From a bacterium (GTDB lineage Bacteria > Ratteibacteria > UBA8468 > B48-G9 > JAFGKM01): a stretch of 9,526 bases of DNA. The stretch spans positions 1 through 9,526 of the forward strand of contig JAOAEP010000156.1 of assembly GCA_026416755.1 (NCBI GenBank), in the 5' to 3' direction. A program made the position numbers and the translations under genes. The notes under the pieces were generated by a model that saw only the letters and a program-made list of their open reading frames with translations, was not told the origin of the DNA and made no database searches. Shown piece after piece: positions 1-6,503 of the stretch. Position 1 is the stretch's first letter; each line of letters starts with the position of its first letter.

Positions 1-1
1 A

Positions 2-313
2 AATGTTGAACCATTAATGCAATATTTGATTGAGGAAGTTAAAATTGATGCTAAACACTCCTTTGAAGATGAAGTGATGCCTGTGTGGGAATTTAAAGAA
101 AAGTTTGGAAATAGGATTGGAATTATTGGAGGGGTTGACGTGGGGAAATTATGTGTATTGAGTAAAGATAATTTGAGGGAATATATAAGGAAAATACTTG
201 AAAAATGTTCTGGTCCTGGTTATATACTTGGTTCTGGAAATTCTATAACAAATTATGTGCCTCCTAAAAACTTTCTAATAATGCTTGAAGAGGGTTATAA
301 TTTTAAAATTTAG
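2..313 (+). CDS. URO-D/corrinoid methyltransferase-like protein, C-terminal fragment (5' end outside window)
   Basis: The reading frame is open from the first base, so this is the end of a gene that starts before the window. The ATG at 17 is an internal methionine, because the codons upstream of it (NVEPL) continue the match to the neighbour. About half of the visible residues are identical to the C-terminal end of the protein at 303-1394, including VKIDA, PVWEFKEK, GGVDV and LGSGNSI. The shared C-terminal barrel pattern places it in the URO-D superfamily, probably the group related to methylcobamide:CoM methyltransferases. The N-terminal half and any His-X-Cys metal motif lie outside the window. 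It converges on its paralogue, and the two coding ends overlap by 11 bases. The substrate is unknown. Confidence 0.85.
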   Translation, partial: NVEPLMQYLIEEVKIDAKHSFEDEVMPVWEFKEKFGNRIGIIGGVDVGKLCVLSKDNLREYIRKILEKCSGPGYILGSGNSITNYVPPKNFLIMLEEGYNFKI

Positions 314-1394
314 TATATTTCATTCCTTCATCAAGCATAATGAGATAATTTTCAATAGGTATATAATTTGCAATTGAATTCCCACTGCCTAAGGCATATC
401 TATATGGCATGCATTTATTAAGTATTTCTTTCACATATTTTCTTAAATTTTTTTCGTCATAACTTGAAAGTTTATCCACATCAACTCCACCCAAAACAGC
501 AATTTTATCTCCATATTTTTCTTTAAATTCCCAAACAGGTATAATTTCATCTTGAAATGAATGGAATGCATCTATTTTGACATCATTTATAAAATCATCT
601 ATAACATTTGAGATATTACCACAGCAATGGAACCAATACATTTTTTCTTTTTGATGAGCAATTTCAGCATATTTTTTATGCCAGGGTATTACAAGTTTTC
701 TTAAATGTTCAGGTGATAAAAAAGTAGATGTTTTAAATCCAAGGTCATCTCCTTGGAAAAATCCTTCTACATTGTCTATATCCACTACATTCTTATAAAA
801 CTCATATATAATCTCACCTACTCTATTAAAAACTGCTTCAACTAAAGGGAAATTATCAGTCATCAAATAACTCATATTTTCAAATCCAAGCAATGTTTCA
901 CTGCTTATTTCAAATACCCCACTACTTGGACAAACAACCATTTTCATTCCATCGGGTAAATTTTTTGAAGCAATTTCATATATTGAATAATCAATTTCCT
1001 CTTTTTTCTGCCAAGGATAGTTTTCAAAATCAGACCAGTTAGTTATCATTCCAATTCCTTCTTCAACCCATCCTCTTTCTCCTTTTGATAATATTGCAGT
1101 ATCTTTTGTTTTTCTTTCCTTCCCTTGAAAAACAACACCTCCAGCAATCCTTACATAATCATATCTAAGTTTATACCAGAAGTTTATTTCCTGTTTTATA
1201 TATTTTTCTTTGGTTGCTTCTGAATATTCAATCCATTTTTCTTCTAAGTATCTTTCTGTAATATATCTTTTAACTTCATAATCCATTAAAAGTTCTGCAA
1301 AATGAACTTTTTCTGCCTTTTTTTCTCCTTTTAATACATTCTTAAACTCTTCAAAATTTGGCTCTGGATTTTTCAATGGTAATTTTAACTTCAT
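303..1394 (-). CDS. URO-D superfamily protein, methylcobamide methyltransferase-like
   Basis: This 363-residue protein has the URO-D barrel fold pattern seen in corrinoid-dependent methyltransferases of the MtaA/MtbA type and in many uncharacterised relatives. Visible features are GDDLGF at 215-220, SPEHLRKLVIPWHKK at 227-241, a His-Cys-Cys-Gly motif at 256-259 matching the zinc-binding HxCG site of MtaA/MtbA, GGVDV at 302-306, and LGSGNSI at 335-341. The family's usual C-terminal cysteine appears to be serine in that last motif, with C328 a possible substitute. The start is the ATG at 1394, preceded by AAAGGAGG. An upstream in-frame start at 1463 would read through tRNA sequence (VGGSNPSLSA) and is rejected. 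The gene lies 38 bases below a tRNA-Ser, with no promoter seen between them. No corrinoid protein gene is in the window, so methyl transfer is an inference. Confidence 0.85.
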   Translation of the reverse strand: MKLKLPLKNPEPNFEEFKNVLKGEKKAEKVHFAELLMDYEVKRYITERYLEEKWIEYSEATKEKYIKQEINFWYKLRYDYVRIAGGVVFQGKERKTKDTAILSKGERGWVEEGIGMITNWSDFENYPWQKKEEIDYSIYEIASKNLPDGMKMVVCPSSGVFEISSETLLGFENMSYLMTDNFPLVEAVFNRVGEIIYEFYKNVVDIDNVEGFFQGDDLGFKTSTFLSPEHLRKLVIPWHKKYAEIAHQKEKMYWFHCCGNISNVIDDFINDVKIDAFHSFQDEIIPVWEFKEKYGDKIAVLGGVDVDKLSSYDEKNLRKYVKEILNKCMPYRYALGSGNSIANYIPIENYLIMLDEGMKYTKF

Positions 1395-1400
1395 TTTTAT

Positions 1401-1408
1401 CCTCCTTT
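1401..1408 (-). promoter_or_regulatory. Ribosome binding site that fixes the start of the URO-D gene
   Basis: The minus strand reads AAAGGAGG here, six bases before the ATG at 1394. This is a near-perfect Shine-Dalgarno site. It decides against the longer reading frame that begins inside the tRNA. Confidence 0.85.
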
Positions 1409-1432
1409 CAATTCTTATCCTTTTGATTTTTG

Positions 1433-1522
1433 CGGAGAGGGAGGGATTTGAACCCCCGACCACCCTTTTAGGGCGGAAGCCGATTTCGAGTCGGCCGCTT
1501 TAAACCACTCAGCCACCTCTCC
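1433..1522 (-). tRNA. tRNA-Ser (anticodon CGA)
   Basis: This is a complete 90-base class II tRNA. The acceptor arms GGAGAGG and CCTCTCC pair fully, with discriminator G at 1433. U8 and A14 are in place. The anticodon stem GCCGA/TCGGC closes the loop CTCGAAA, which gives anticodon CGA (1486-1488) reading the serine codon UCG. A long variable arm (CCGCCC/GGGTGG) is the hallmark of a serine tRNA, and the T arm has loop TTCAAAT. The genome continues CAAAA after G73, so the 3' CCA is not encoded and must be added by a nucleotidyltransferase. The first 14 bases are also the 3' end of the upstream coding region. No separate promoter or terminator is seen on either side. Confidence 0.97.
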
Positions 1523-2171
1523 TTGGACCAAAGATTCCTGTTCCTATTCTGATTATATTTGCTCCTTCTTCAACTGCTATTTTCCATGTATCTGTCATAC
1601 CCATTGATAAATATTTTAACTCAGTATTAGGAAGATTTAATTTTTTAAATTCTTCAAATAACTCTTTTGTCAATTTAAAATAAGGTCTTATGTCTTCCGG
1701 ATTTTTTACAACAGGTCCCATAGTCATTAATCCCTCTATCCTCACATTTTCAAGTTCTGCAATATCATAAATCAATTTTTCTGCGTCTTCTGGTAGCACT
1801 CCTGATTTTTGTAACTCTCTTCCACTATTTATTTCTATTAAAATTGGATATACAATATTTCTTTTTTTTGCCTCTTTATCAATTTCTTTTGCCAATTTAA
1901 AAGAATCAACAGTTTCAATCATATCAAATATTTCAATTGCTTTTTTGACTTTATTTCTCTGTAAGTGTCCTATCATATGCCATTTAACTTTCTTCCCTAT
2001 TTTTAAAAATTTTTCTTCTGCCTCCTGAACATAATTTTCACCAATAAACTTAATACCTCCTTCAATTGCTTCTTCTATTTCTTCAACTTTTCTTCCTTTT
2101 GTTGCACAAAGTAGTATTATTCTTTCTGGAATTTCTTTTAATATTTTTTGTACATTATCTTTAATATTCAT
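1509..2171 (-). CDS. yggS: PLP-binding homeostasis protein (YggS/PLPBP family)
   Basis: These proteins bind pyridoxal 5'-phosphate in the cytoplasm and help keep vitamin B6 and amino/keto-acid pools in balance. No enzyme activity is established for them. The family signatures are present in order: the PLP lysine in CATKGRK (K25 from this start), GENYVQE, WHMIGHLQRNK, GLMTMGP, and the C-terminal LSMGMTD followed by IRIGTGIFGPR. From this start the protein has 220 residues; members usually have 220-235. The ATG at 2171 is the family-typical start (MNIKDNVQKIL), but its Shine-Dalgarno is weak. The in-frame ATG at 2204 (231 residues) lies six bases after a TATAAT box and could be a leaderless start. 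A TTG at 2219 overlaps that box and is unlikely. The final codons and the TGA stop lie within the tRNA-Ser gene. Confidence 0.9.
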   Translation of the reverse strand: MNIKDNVQKILKEIPERIILLCATKGRKVEEIEEAIEGGIKFIGENYVQEAEEKFLKIGKKVKWHMIGHLQRNKVKKAIEIFDMIETVDSFKLAKEIDKEAKKRNIVYPILIEINSGRELQKSGVLPEDAEKLIYDIAELENVRIEGLMTMGPVVKNPEDIRPYFKLTKELFEEFKKLNLPNTELKYLSMGMTDTWKIAVEEGANIIRIGTGIFGPRRGG

Positions 2172-2191
2172 TTGAAATTCATCTCTCTTTT

Positions 2192-2220
2192 TTGAAATGG
2201 TCATTTTTTTATTATACAAT
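2192..2220 (+). promoter_or_regulatory. Sigma-70 type promoter for the araB operon
   Basis: TTGAAA (2192-2197) and TACAAT (2215-2220) are separated by exactly 17 bases, each differing from consensus at one position. The predicted start of transcription near 2227 leaves a very short leader that still contains the GGAGG site at 2230-2234. The -35 box lies within or just before the coding region of the divergent yggS-type gene, depending on which start that gene uses. Confidence 0.65.
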
Positions 2221-2238
2221 TTAAAAAAAGGAGGTTAA
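2211..2238 (-). promoter_or_regulatory. Possible promoter for the yggS - tRNA-Ser - URO-D unit
   Basis: On the minus strand a perfect TATAAT occupies 2216 to 2211. The upstream -35 is poor: TTAACC at a 16-base spacing or TTTAAC at 17. The -10 box overlaps that of the plus-strand araB promoter by two bases, so the two polymerases could not bind together. Predicted transcription would start near 2204, at or next to an in-frame ATG. Confidence 0.45.
2230..2234 (+). promoter_or_regulatory. Ribosome binding site for araB (GTG start)
   Basis: GGAGG sits five bases before the GTG at 2240. This strong site supports the non-ATG start, after which the ATP-binding motif GIDFGTNSVR begins at residue 5. 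Confidence 0.8.
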
Positions 2239-2239
2239 A

Positions 2240-3904
2240 GTGTTTTCAATTGGAATAGATTTTGGAACAAATTCAGTAAGAGGTATAATATTAAATCTTG
2301 AAGATGGAGAGATTATCTCTGAAAGTGTTATTTCCTATCCTTCAGGAGTAGATGGAGTTATTATAGATGAGAAAAACCCACATCTTGCAAGACAAAATCC
2401 TGCTGACTATCATATTTGTTTGGAAAAGTTACTCAAAGAAATTATTAGAAAAGCAAAAAAAGAAAAAAGTTTTTCAGTTAATAAAATAGTTGGAATAGGA
2501 ATAGACACAACTGGTTCAACTCCCCTTCCTGTTGATAAAAATCTTGTTCCACTATCTTTCTATAAGGAGTTTAAAGACAATCCTAATGCGATGGCATGGT
2601 TATGGAAAGATCATACTTCTAGTGATGAAGCAGAAGAAATTACAGCCCTTGCAAAAGAAATGAGACCTCAGTATTTATCAAAAATTGGTGGTGTTTATTC
2701 TTCTGAATGGTTTTTTTCTAAATTGTTACATCTTGCAAGGACTGATAGGAAGGTTTTTAATGCTATGGAGACATTTATTGAATTGTGTGATTATATTCCT
2801 GCAGTTTTATCAGGTATTAAAAATCCAAAAGAAGTAAAAAGAAGTATATGTGCAGCAGGGCATAAGGCAATGTATAATGAGATTTGGGGAGGCCTTCCTG
2901 ATAAAGAGTTTTTAGAAAAACTTGATTTTTCTTTTAAAGGCATAAGAGAAAAACTCTATGAAAAAGCATATCCTGCTGGAGAAATAGCGGGTTATTTATG
3001 TAAAGAATGGAGTAGAAAAGTTCACTTACCAGATGGAATACCTATAAGTGTTTCTGAATTTGATGCACATATGGGTTCAGTTGGTGCTGGAATTAAAGAA
3101 GGTGTATTAGTTAAGATTATAGGCACATCCTCATGTGATATGATGATATATCCAAAAGAAAAAGAATTGAAAGATATCCCTGGTGTTTGTGGTATTGTTT
3201 CTGATTCAATAGTTCCTGGTTTTTATGGAATTGAAGCAGGACAATCTGCTGTTGGGGATATTTTTTACTGGTTTGTGAAAAAATTAATTCCCAAATTTAC
3301 TAAAGACCCTTATTTGTACTTCACAAAAAAAGCGCAGAAAATAAAGCCAGGACAAACAGGTCTCCTTTCTCTTGATTGGCATAATGGAAATAGGACTATA
3401 CTTGTTGACCAGAAATTAACAGGTCTTATAGTTGGATTAACTTTAAACACAAAACCGGAAGAAGTTTTTAGATGTTTAATTGAAGGAACTGGATTTGGTG
3501 GGAGAATTATTATTGAGAGAGTTGAAAATTATGGAGTAAAAATAAATGAGATAATTGCATCTGGCGGAATTCCTGAGAAAAACCCTTTAATTATGCAGAT
3601 TTATGCAGATATAATGAATAGAGAAATTAAAATTTCTGCTTTACCTCAGACATGTGCAGTTGGAGCAGGAATTTTTGGAGGTATTGCAGGTGGCTATTTT
3701 AAATCTGTTAAGGAAGCGCAAGAAAAAATTTGTAAGTATAGTAAGAAGATTTTTACACCAATTAAAGAAAATGTAAAAATTTATGAACGATTATATTTTT
3801 TATATAGACAATTATATAATGCTTTTGGAACGAACAATTATAATCAAAGTTTGTATAATGTTATGAAGGAACTTTTGAGAATTAAAAAGGAGTATTATGA
3901 ATAG
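2240..3904 (+). CDS. araB: Ribulokinase (FGGY family)
   Basis: This enzyme phosphorylates L-ribulose with ATP to L-ribulose 5-phosphate in the cytoplasm, in the L-arabinose pathway. The 554-residue protein matches E. coli AraB (566 residues) along its length: phosphate-binding GIDFGTNSVR at 5-14, GIDTTGSTPLPVD at 87-99, NPNAMAWLWKDHT at 114-126, IGGVYSSEWF at 149-158, AAGHK at 205-209, the catalytic-base motif FDAHMGSVGAG at 274-284 (D275), GTSSCD at 295-300, EAGQSA at 332-337, and the C-terminal ATP-site motif ASGGI at 440-444. It starts at GTG and is the first gene of a plus-strand operon. Its stop overlaps araD by eight bases. No arabinose isomerase or transporter is visible nearby. Substrate specificity within FGGY kinases is inferred, but the resemblance to AraB is strong. 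Confidence 0.93.
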   Translation: MFSIGIDFGTNSVRGIILNLEDGEIISESVISYPSGVDGVIIDEKNPHLARQNPADYHICLEKLLKEIIRKAKKEKSFSVNKIVGIGIDTTGSTPLPVDKNLVPLSFYKEFKDNPNAMAWLWKDHTSSDEAEEITALAKEMRPQYLSKIGGVYSSEWFFSKLLHLARTDRKVFNAMETFIELCDYIPAVLSGIKNPKEVKRSICAAGHKAMYNEIWGGLPDKEFLEKLDFSFKGIREKLYEKAYPAGEIAGYLCKEWSRKVHLPDGIPISVSEFDAHMGSVGAGIKEGVLVKIIGTSSCDMMIYPKEKELKDIPGVCGIVSDSIVPGFYGIEAGQSAVGDIFYWFVKKLIPKFTKDPYLYFTKKAQKIKPGQTGLLSLDWHNGNRTILVDQKLTGLIVGLTLNTKPEEVFRCLIEGTGFGGRIIIERVENYGVKINEIIASGGIPEKNPLIMQIYADIMNREIKISALPQTCAVGAGIFGGIAGGYFKSVKEAQEKICKYSKKIFTPIKENVKIYERLYFLYRQLYNAFGTNNYNQSLYNVMKELLRIKKEYYE

Positions 3905-4565
3905 TTTAAAAGAAGAAGTTTTAAAAGCAAATATTTTTTTATGGAAAAATAATCTTGTGTATGGAACACAAGGAAATGTAAGTGGAATAGATAATGAGAA
4001 AAAAATTATATATATAAAACCAAGCGGAATCCCTTATGAAGAACTTACTGAATCAAAAATTGTTGGAATAGATTTAAATGGAATAGTTATAGAAGGAAAT
4101 CTAAAACCATCTGTTGATACTCCTCATCATTTATATATTTACAAAAATATAAAAGAAGCGAAAGGAATATGTCATACTCACTCAAAATTTATATGTGTTT
4201 TTTCTGTTTTAGGTATTTCAATACCAGTTATTACAACGGCTCATGCAGATGTTTTTGGGAAGGAAATACCTGTCTCAAAATATGTAGATAATAGGGGTGA
4301 TAATATAGGTAGAGAAATTTTAAAAGTTTATGAAAAAACGCAGAGTCCTGTGATAATTTTGAGAAATCATGGGCTTTTCTGTTTTGGTGATTCTCCTGAA
4401 AAAGCATCTTTTTATGCTCTTATTAGTGAATACTTTGCTGAAATTTTTTATTATACTTTAATAGCAGAAAAAATTCTGAATAAAAAAATAAAGCAACTGC
4501 CTAAAAAAGAAATTAAAAAATGGTATAATAGGTATCATTCAGATAGATATGGACAAAAAAAATAA
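3897..4565 (+). CDS. araD: L-ribulose-5-phosphate 4-epimerase
   Basis: This enzyme converts L-ribulose 5-phosphate to D-xylulose 5-phosphate, linking the kinase product to the pentose phosphate pathway. The 222-residue protein belongs to the class II aldolase/epimerase family. The zinc ligands are H93 and H95 (CHTHSK) and H158 (NHG), with D74 in PSVDTP. Fuculose aldolases carry glutamate at the D74 position. The epimerase-specific acid and tyrosine are also present as D118 (AHADVFG) and Y218 (DRYGQ), aligning with D120 and Y229 of E. coli AraD. This favours an epimerase over an aldolase. GTQGNVSG (23-30) and KPSGIPYEEL (41-50) are family-typical phosphate-site segments. The AAAAGGAG site lies inside the end of araB, and the gene overlaps araB by eight bases and nagA by 17, so translation is probably coupled. 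Confidence 0.92.
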   Translation: MNSLKEEVLKANIFLWKNNLVYGTQGNVSGIDNEKKIIYIKPSGIPYEELTESKIVGIDLNGIVIEGNLKPSVDTPHHLYIYKNIKEAKGICHTHSKFICVFSVLGISIPVITTAHADVFGKEIPVSKYVDNRGDNIGREILKVYEKTQSPVIILRNHGLFCFGDSPEKASFYALISEYFAEIFYYTLIAEKILNKKIKQLPKKEIKKWYNRYHSDRYGQKK

Positions 4566-5736
4566 ATTTTTGATTAAAGGCATTACTCTTATCAATCCTA
4601 ATGAAAAAAAGAAAAAAGTAGATGTTTATATTGAGGGTAAGAAAATAGTTAAAAATGGCACAAATTTAAGAAAGGACTGTAAAATAATAGAAGGATATGA
4701 TAAGTTTTTAATACCAGGATTGATTGATATTCATATTCAGGACGCAGGAGGGACAGATTTTGTAAGTTTTGAGGACGAAAATAATATTGAAAAAATTTCT
4801 TCTACTATTGCGTCTTTTGGAACTACATCAATTCTTGCAACAACTATATTTTTCCCGTTTAAGAAAGAACAGAAACATATAGAAAAAATTATTAAAAAGG
4901 AAGAAAAAATAAAAGGTGCCAAAATCCTTGGTATTCATCTTGAAGGTCCCTATATAAATAAAAAGAGAAAAGGTATGATAGGAGAAGAAGAAATATGTTC
5001 TGTAAAAGAGAGAAGTATTGAAGAAATAATTGAAATATGTGATGGTAAACTTAAAATGATGACAATTGCTCCAGAGACTGAAGGAATTAAAAACGTAGTG
5101 AAAAAACTTTTTAAAAATGAAGTAATTCCTTCTATTGGACATACTGATGCAACATTTGATGAAACGCAAGAAGTAATAAAAATGGGAGTAAATCATGTGT
5201 TTCACTTATTTAATGCTATGAGACCATTTCATCATAGAGAACCAGGAGTTATAGGTGCTGTTCTATTTAATAATGATTTTACATATCAAATAATAGGAGA
5301 TGGAAAACATTTACATCCTCAATTAATTAAATATATATTTGAAGTAAAAGGTCCTTTTAAATTTTGTTTAATCAGTGATGGGATGGGTGCTTTTGGATTT
5401 TCTGATGGAAATTATAAATATAAAGATTTAGAATATTTTCTTAAGGATGGGGCTGCTTATTATGAAGATGGAACTTTAATAGGAACAGCATTACCACAAA
5501 TTGAACTTTTAAAAAGAATGATAAAAATTACAGGATTATCTTTTGAAGAACTTCTTATAACCGCAACAATAACTCCGGCAAAACTATTAGGAATTTATGA
5601 TAAAAAAGGGACTTTAGAGGAAGGGAAGGATGCTGATATGGTAATACTGAATAGAAATATGGAAGTTGAAATGACAATTGTTGAGGGTGAAATCATTTAT
5701 AAAAAGGAGGAGGTAAAAAATGGAAATAAAGTTTGA
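4549..5736 (+). CDS. nagA: N-acetylglucosamine-6-phosphate deacetylase-type amidohydrolase
   Basis: NagA enzymes remove the acetyl group from N-acetylglucosamine 6-phosphate in amino-sugar use and cell-wall recycling. The 395-residue length is normal. The family pattern is present: PGLID at 56-60, HLEGPYIN at 130-137 (metal ligand E132), GHTDA at 197-201 (H198), HLFNAM at 219-224 (H219), HREPGVIGA at 229-237, DGKH at 251-254, the catalytic aspartate in SDGMGAFG (D277), and the C-terminal TPAKLLG and LEEGKDADMVIL. The usual HxH after PGxID is HIQ (H62, Q64), so a second metal is probably absent, as in the mononuclear E. coli enzyme, which lacks the motif altogether. The start overlaps araD by 17 bases, with no clear Shine-Dalgarno of its own. 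Placement with araB and araD is unusual, so the true substrate may be a related acylated sugar phosphate. Confidence 0.85.
   Translation: MDKKNKFLIKGITLINPNEKKKKVDVYIEGKKIVKNGTNLRKDCKIIEGYDKFLIPGLIDIHIQDAGGTDFVSFEDENNIEKISSTIASFGTTSILATTIFFPFKKEQKHIEKIIKKEEKIKGAKILGIHLEGPYINKKRKGMIGEEEICSVKERSIEEIIEICDGKLKMMTIAPETEGIKNVVKKLFKNEVIPSIGHTDATFDETQEVIKMGVNHVFHLFNAMRPFHHREPGVIGAVLFNNDFTYQIIGDGKHLHPQLIKYIFEVKGPFKFCLISDGMGAFGFSDGNYKYKDLEYFLKDGAAYYEDGTLIGTALPQIELLKRMIKITGLSFEELLITATITPAKLLGIYDKKGTLEEGKDADMVILNRNMEVEMTIVEGEIIYKKEEVKNGNKV
5706..5713 (+). promoter_or_regulatory. Ribosome binding site for the tRNA-binding protein, inside nagA
   Basis: GGAGGAGG lies six bases before the ATG at 5720 and is encoded within the last codons of nagA. 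It supports independent initiation of the downstream gene despite the 17-base overlap. Confidence 0.8.
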
Positions 5737-6046
5737 AGAATTTAAAAAGATGGATTTAAGAGTAGGGAAAATTTTAGAGGTTGAAGATGTATCTGGAGCA
5801 GATAGAATTTATTTAATAACAGTTGATATAGGAGATGAAAAGAGAAAAATGATTGCTGGAATAAAACCATGGTATACAAAGGAAGAATTAATTGGGAAAA
5901 ACATTGTTGTTATTGTAAATCTTGAATCGAAAGTGATCAGAGGTATTGAAAGTAAAGGAATGCTTCTCGCTACACTTTTTGATAATAAACTTTCAATTTT
6001 AACAACTGATAAAGAGGATGTGCCTCCTGGAAGTAAAATTACTTAA
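5720..6046 (+). CDS. Free-standing MetG C-terminal-like (Trbp111/CsaA) tRNA-binding protein
   Basis: This 108-residue OB-fold protein corresponds to the C-terminal tRNA-binding domain of methionyl-tRNA synthetase, also found as the stand-alone proteins Trbp111 and CsaA. Visible family segments are FKKMDLRVGKI (8-18), VSGADRIYLITVDIG (24-38), MIAGIKPWYTKEELIGK (44-60), VNLESKVIRGIESKGMLLA (66-84) and VPPGSKI at the C-terminus. Such proteins dimerise and bind the outside corner of tRNA. Some serve as a beta subunit of methionyl-tRNA synthetase, and CsaA is reported as an export chaperone in Bacillus. The C-terminal VPPGSKI and overall length favour the MetG-like form. It overlaps the end of nagA by 17 bases and is the last gene of the operon. 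Its end overlaps the convergent membrane-protein gene by eight bases. Confidence 0.9.
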   Translation: MEIKFEEFKKMDLRVGKILEVEDVSGADRIYLITVDIGDEKRKMIAGIKPWYTKEELIGKNIVVIVNLESKVIRGIESKGMLLATLFDNKLSILTTDKEDVPPGSKIT

Positions 6047-6053
6047 CTTTTTT
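6031..6053 (+). terminator. Weak hairpin and T-run at the end of the araB operon
   Basis: AAGTA and TACTT can pair around a four-base loop (6031-6044), and six T residues follow at 6048-6053. The stem is short, all but one pair are A-T, and it overlaps both convergent stop codons. Termination is plausible but weakly supported. Confidence 0.25.
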
Positions 6054-6503
6054 GAAAATATATCCTGAAATCAATAGAAAAATAACCATAATTACAATAG
6101 GCACCCATACTGGCGCAATCCAAGGGGAAGGGATTAGAAAAAGACAATCTATTGTTTTTAAAGAAGGTGGCCAGTTTATAAGTATTTTAAGTGTTAAGTA
6201 ATAAAATAGATCCCAAATTGCAAAAATTAAAAAAAATGTTGCAATTTTTCGTTTTATTTTCTTTTCACATAAAAAAGAGAAACACAAAATTATTATAATT
6301 GGTGTAATTTCTCTTGTTTTTTCAATAAATAGCAAACTATATCCTTTTTCTCTTGTAATAATTAAAGGTATAGTAAGTTGAGAAATAGTCAGTTTTGTTA
6401 AATCTGGTTGTAAAGCAGTTAAAATTTCTCTTATATAGATAACAACAACACCTTCCCACCATCCAAGAGCAAGTCCAATTATTATATAAAAAATTAATCT
6501 CAT
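6039..6503 (-). CDS. Conserved small integral membrane protein of unknown function
   Basis: This is a 154-residue hydrophobic protein with about four predicted membrane segments, near residues 3-24, 66-79, 87-109 and 128-150. There is no cleavable signal peptide; the first segment looks like a membrane anchor. Striking polar and aromatic patterns sit at membrane borders: WWEGVVVIYIRE (15-26), EKTREITPI (61-69), IWDLFYY (96-102), NWPPSL (110-115), and DCLFLIPSPWIAPV (119-132). I recall proteins with a similar WD-FYY, WPPSL and LFLIP-PW arrangement in other bacteria, always uncharacterised. I cannot name a domain for it. The start forms an ATGA overlap with the stop of the URO-D-like gene above it, with no separate Shine-Dalgarno, so it is probably translated by coupling. 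It is the last gene of the rpmA operon. Confidence 0.8.
   Translation of the reverse strand: MRLIFYIIIGLALGWWEGVVVIYIREILTALQPDLTKLTISQLTIPLIITREKGYSLLFIEKTREITPIIIILCFSFLCEKKIKRKIATFFLIFAIWDLFYYLTLKILINWPPSLKTIDCLFLIPSPWIAPVWVPIVIMVIFLLISGYIFKKVK

Noticed and set aside
299..310. Palindrome AATTTTAAAATT as a bidirectional terminator
   Set aside because: It is pure A-T with no loop and no T-run of useful length on either strand. It is too weak to call as a terminator.
17..313. A complete 98-residue gene starting at the ATG at 17
   Set aside because: The frame is open to the window edge and the codons before the ATG continue the alignment with the paralogue, so this is a truncated end of a longer gene.
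1395..1463. N-terminal extension of the URO-D gene (MVGGSNPSLSA and following residues)
   Set aside because: These residues are the translated 3' half of the tRNA-Ser and its spacer. The ATG at 1394 has a strong ribosome binding site and starts the recognisable protein.
2205..2219. TTG start at 2219 for the yggS-type gene
   Set aside because: The codons after it form the TATAAT box itself, and the added residues do not match the family. Starts at 2171 or 2204 are more likely.
3897..4565. Fuculose-phosphate aldolase instead of epimerase
   Set aside because: D74, D118 and Y218 match the epimerase active site, and the kinase next door is of the ribulokinase type.
4737..4922. Minus-strand reading frame of 61 codons
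   Set aside because: It lies wholly within nagA, has no ribosome binding site and encodes a low-complexity sequence. It is a shadow of the real gene.
4828..5205. Minus-strand reading frame of 125 codons rich in Phe and Tyr
   Set aside because: It is the antisense of A-rich nagA codons, has no recognisable family and no start signal.
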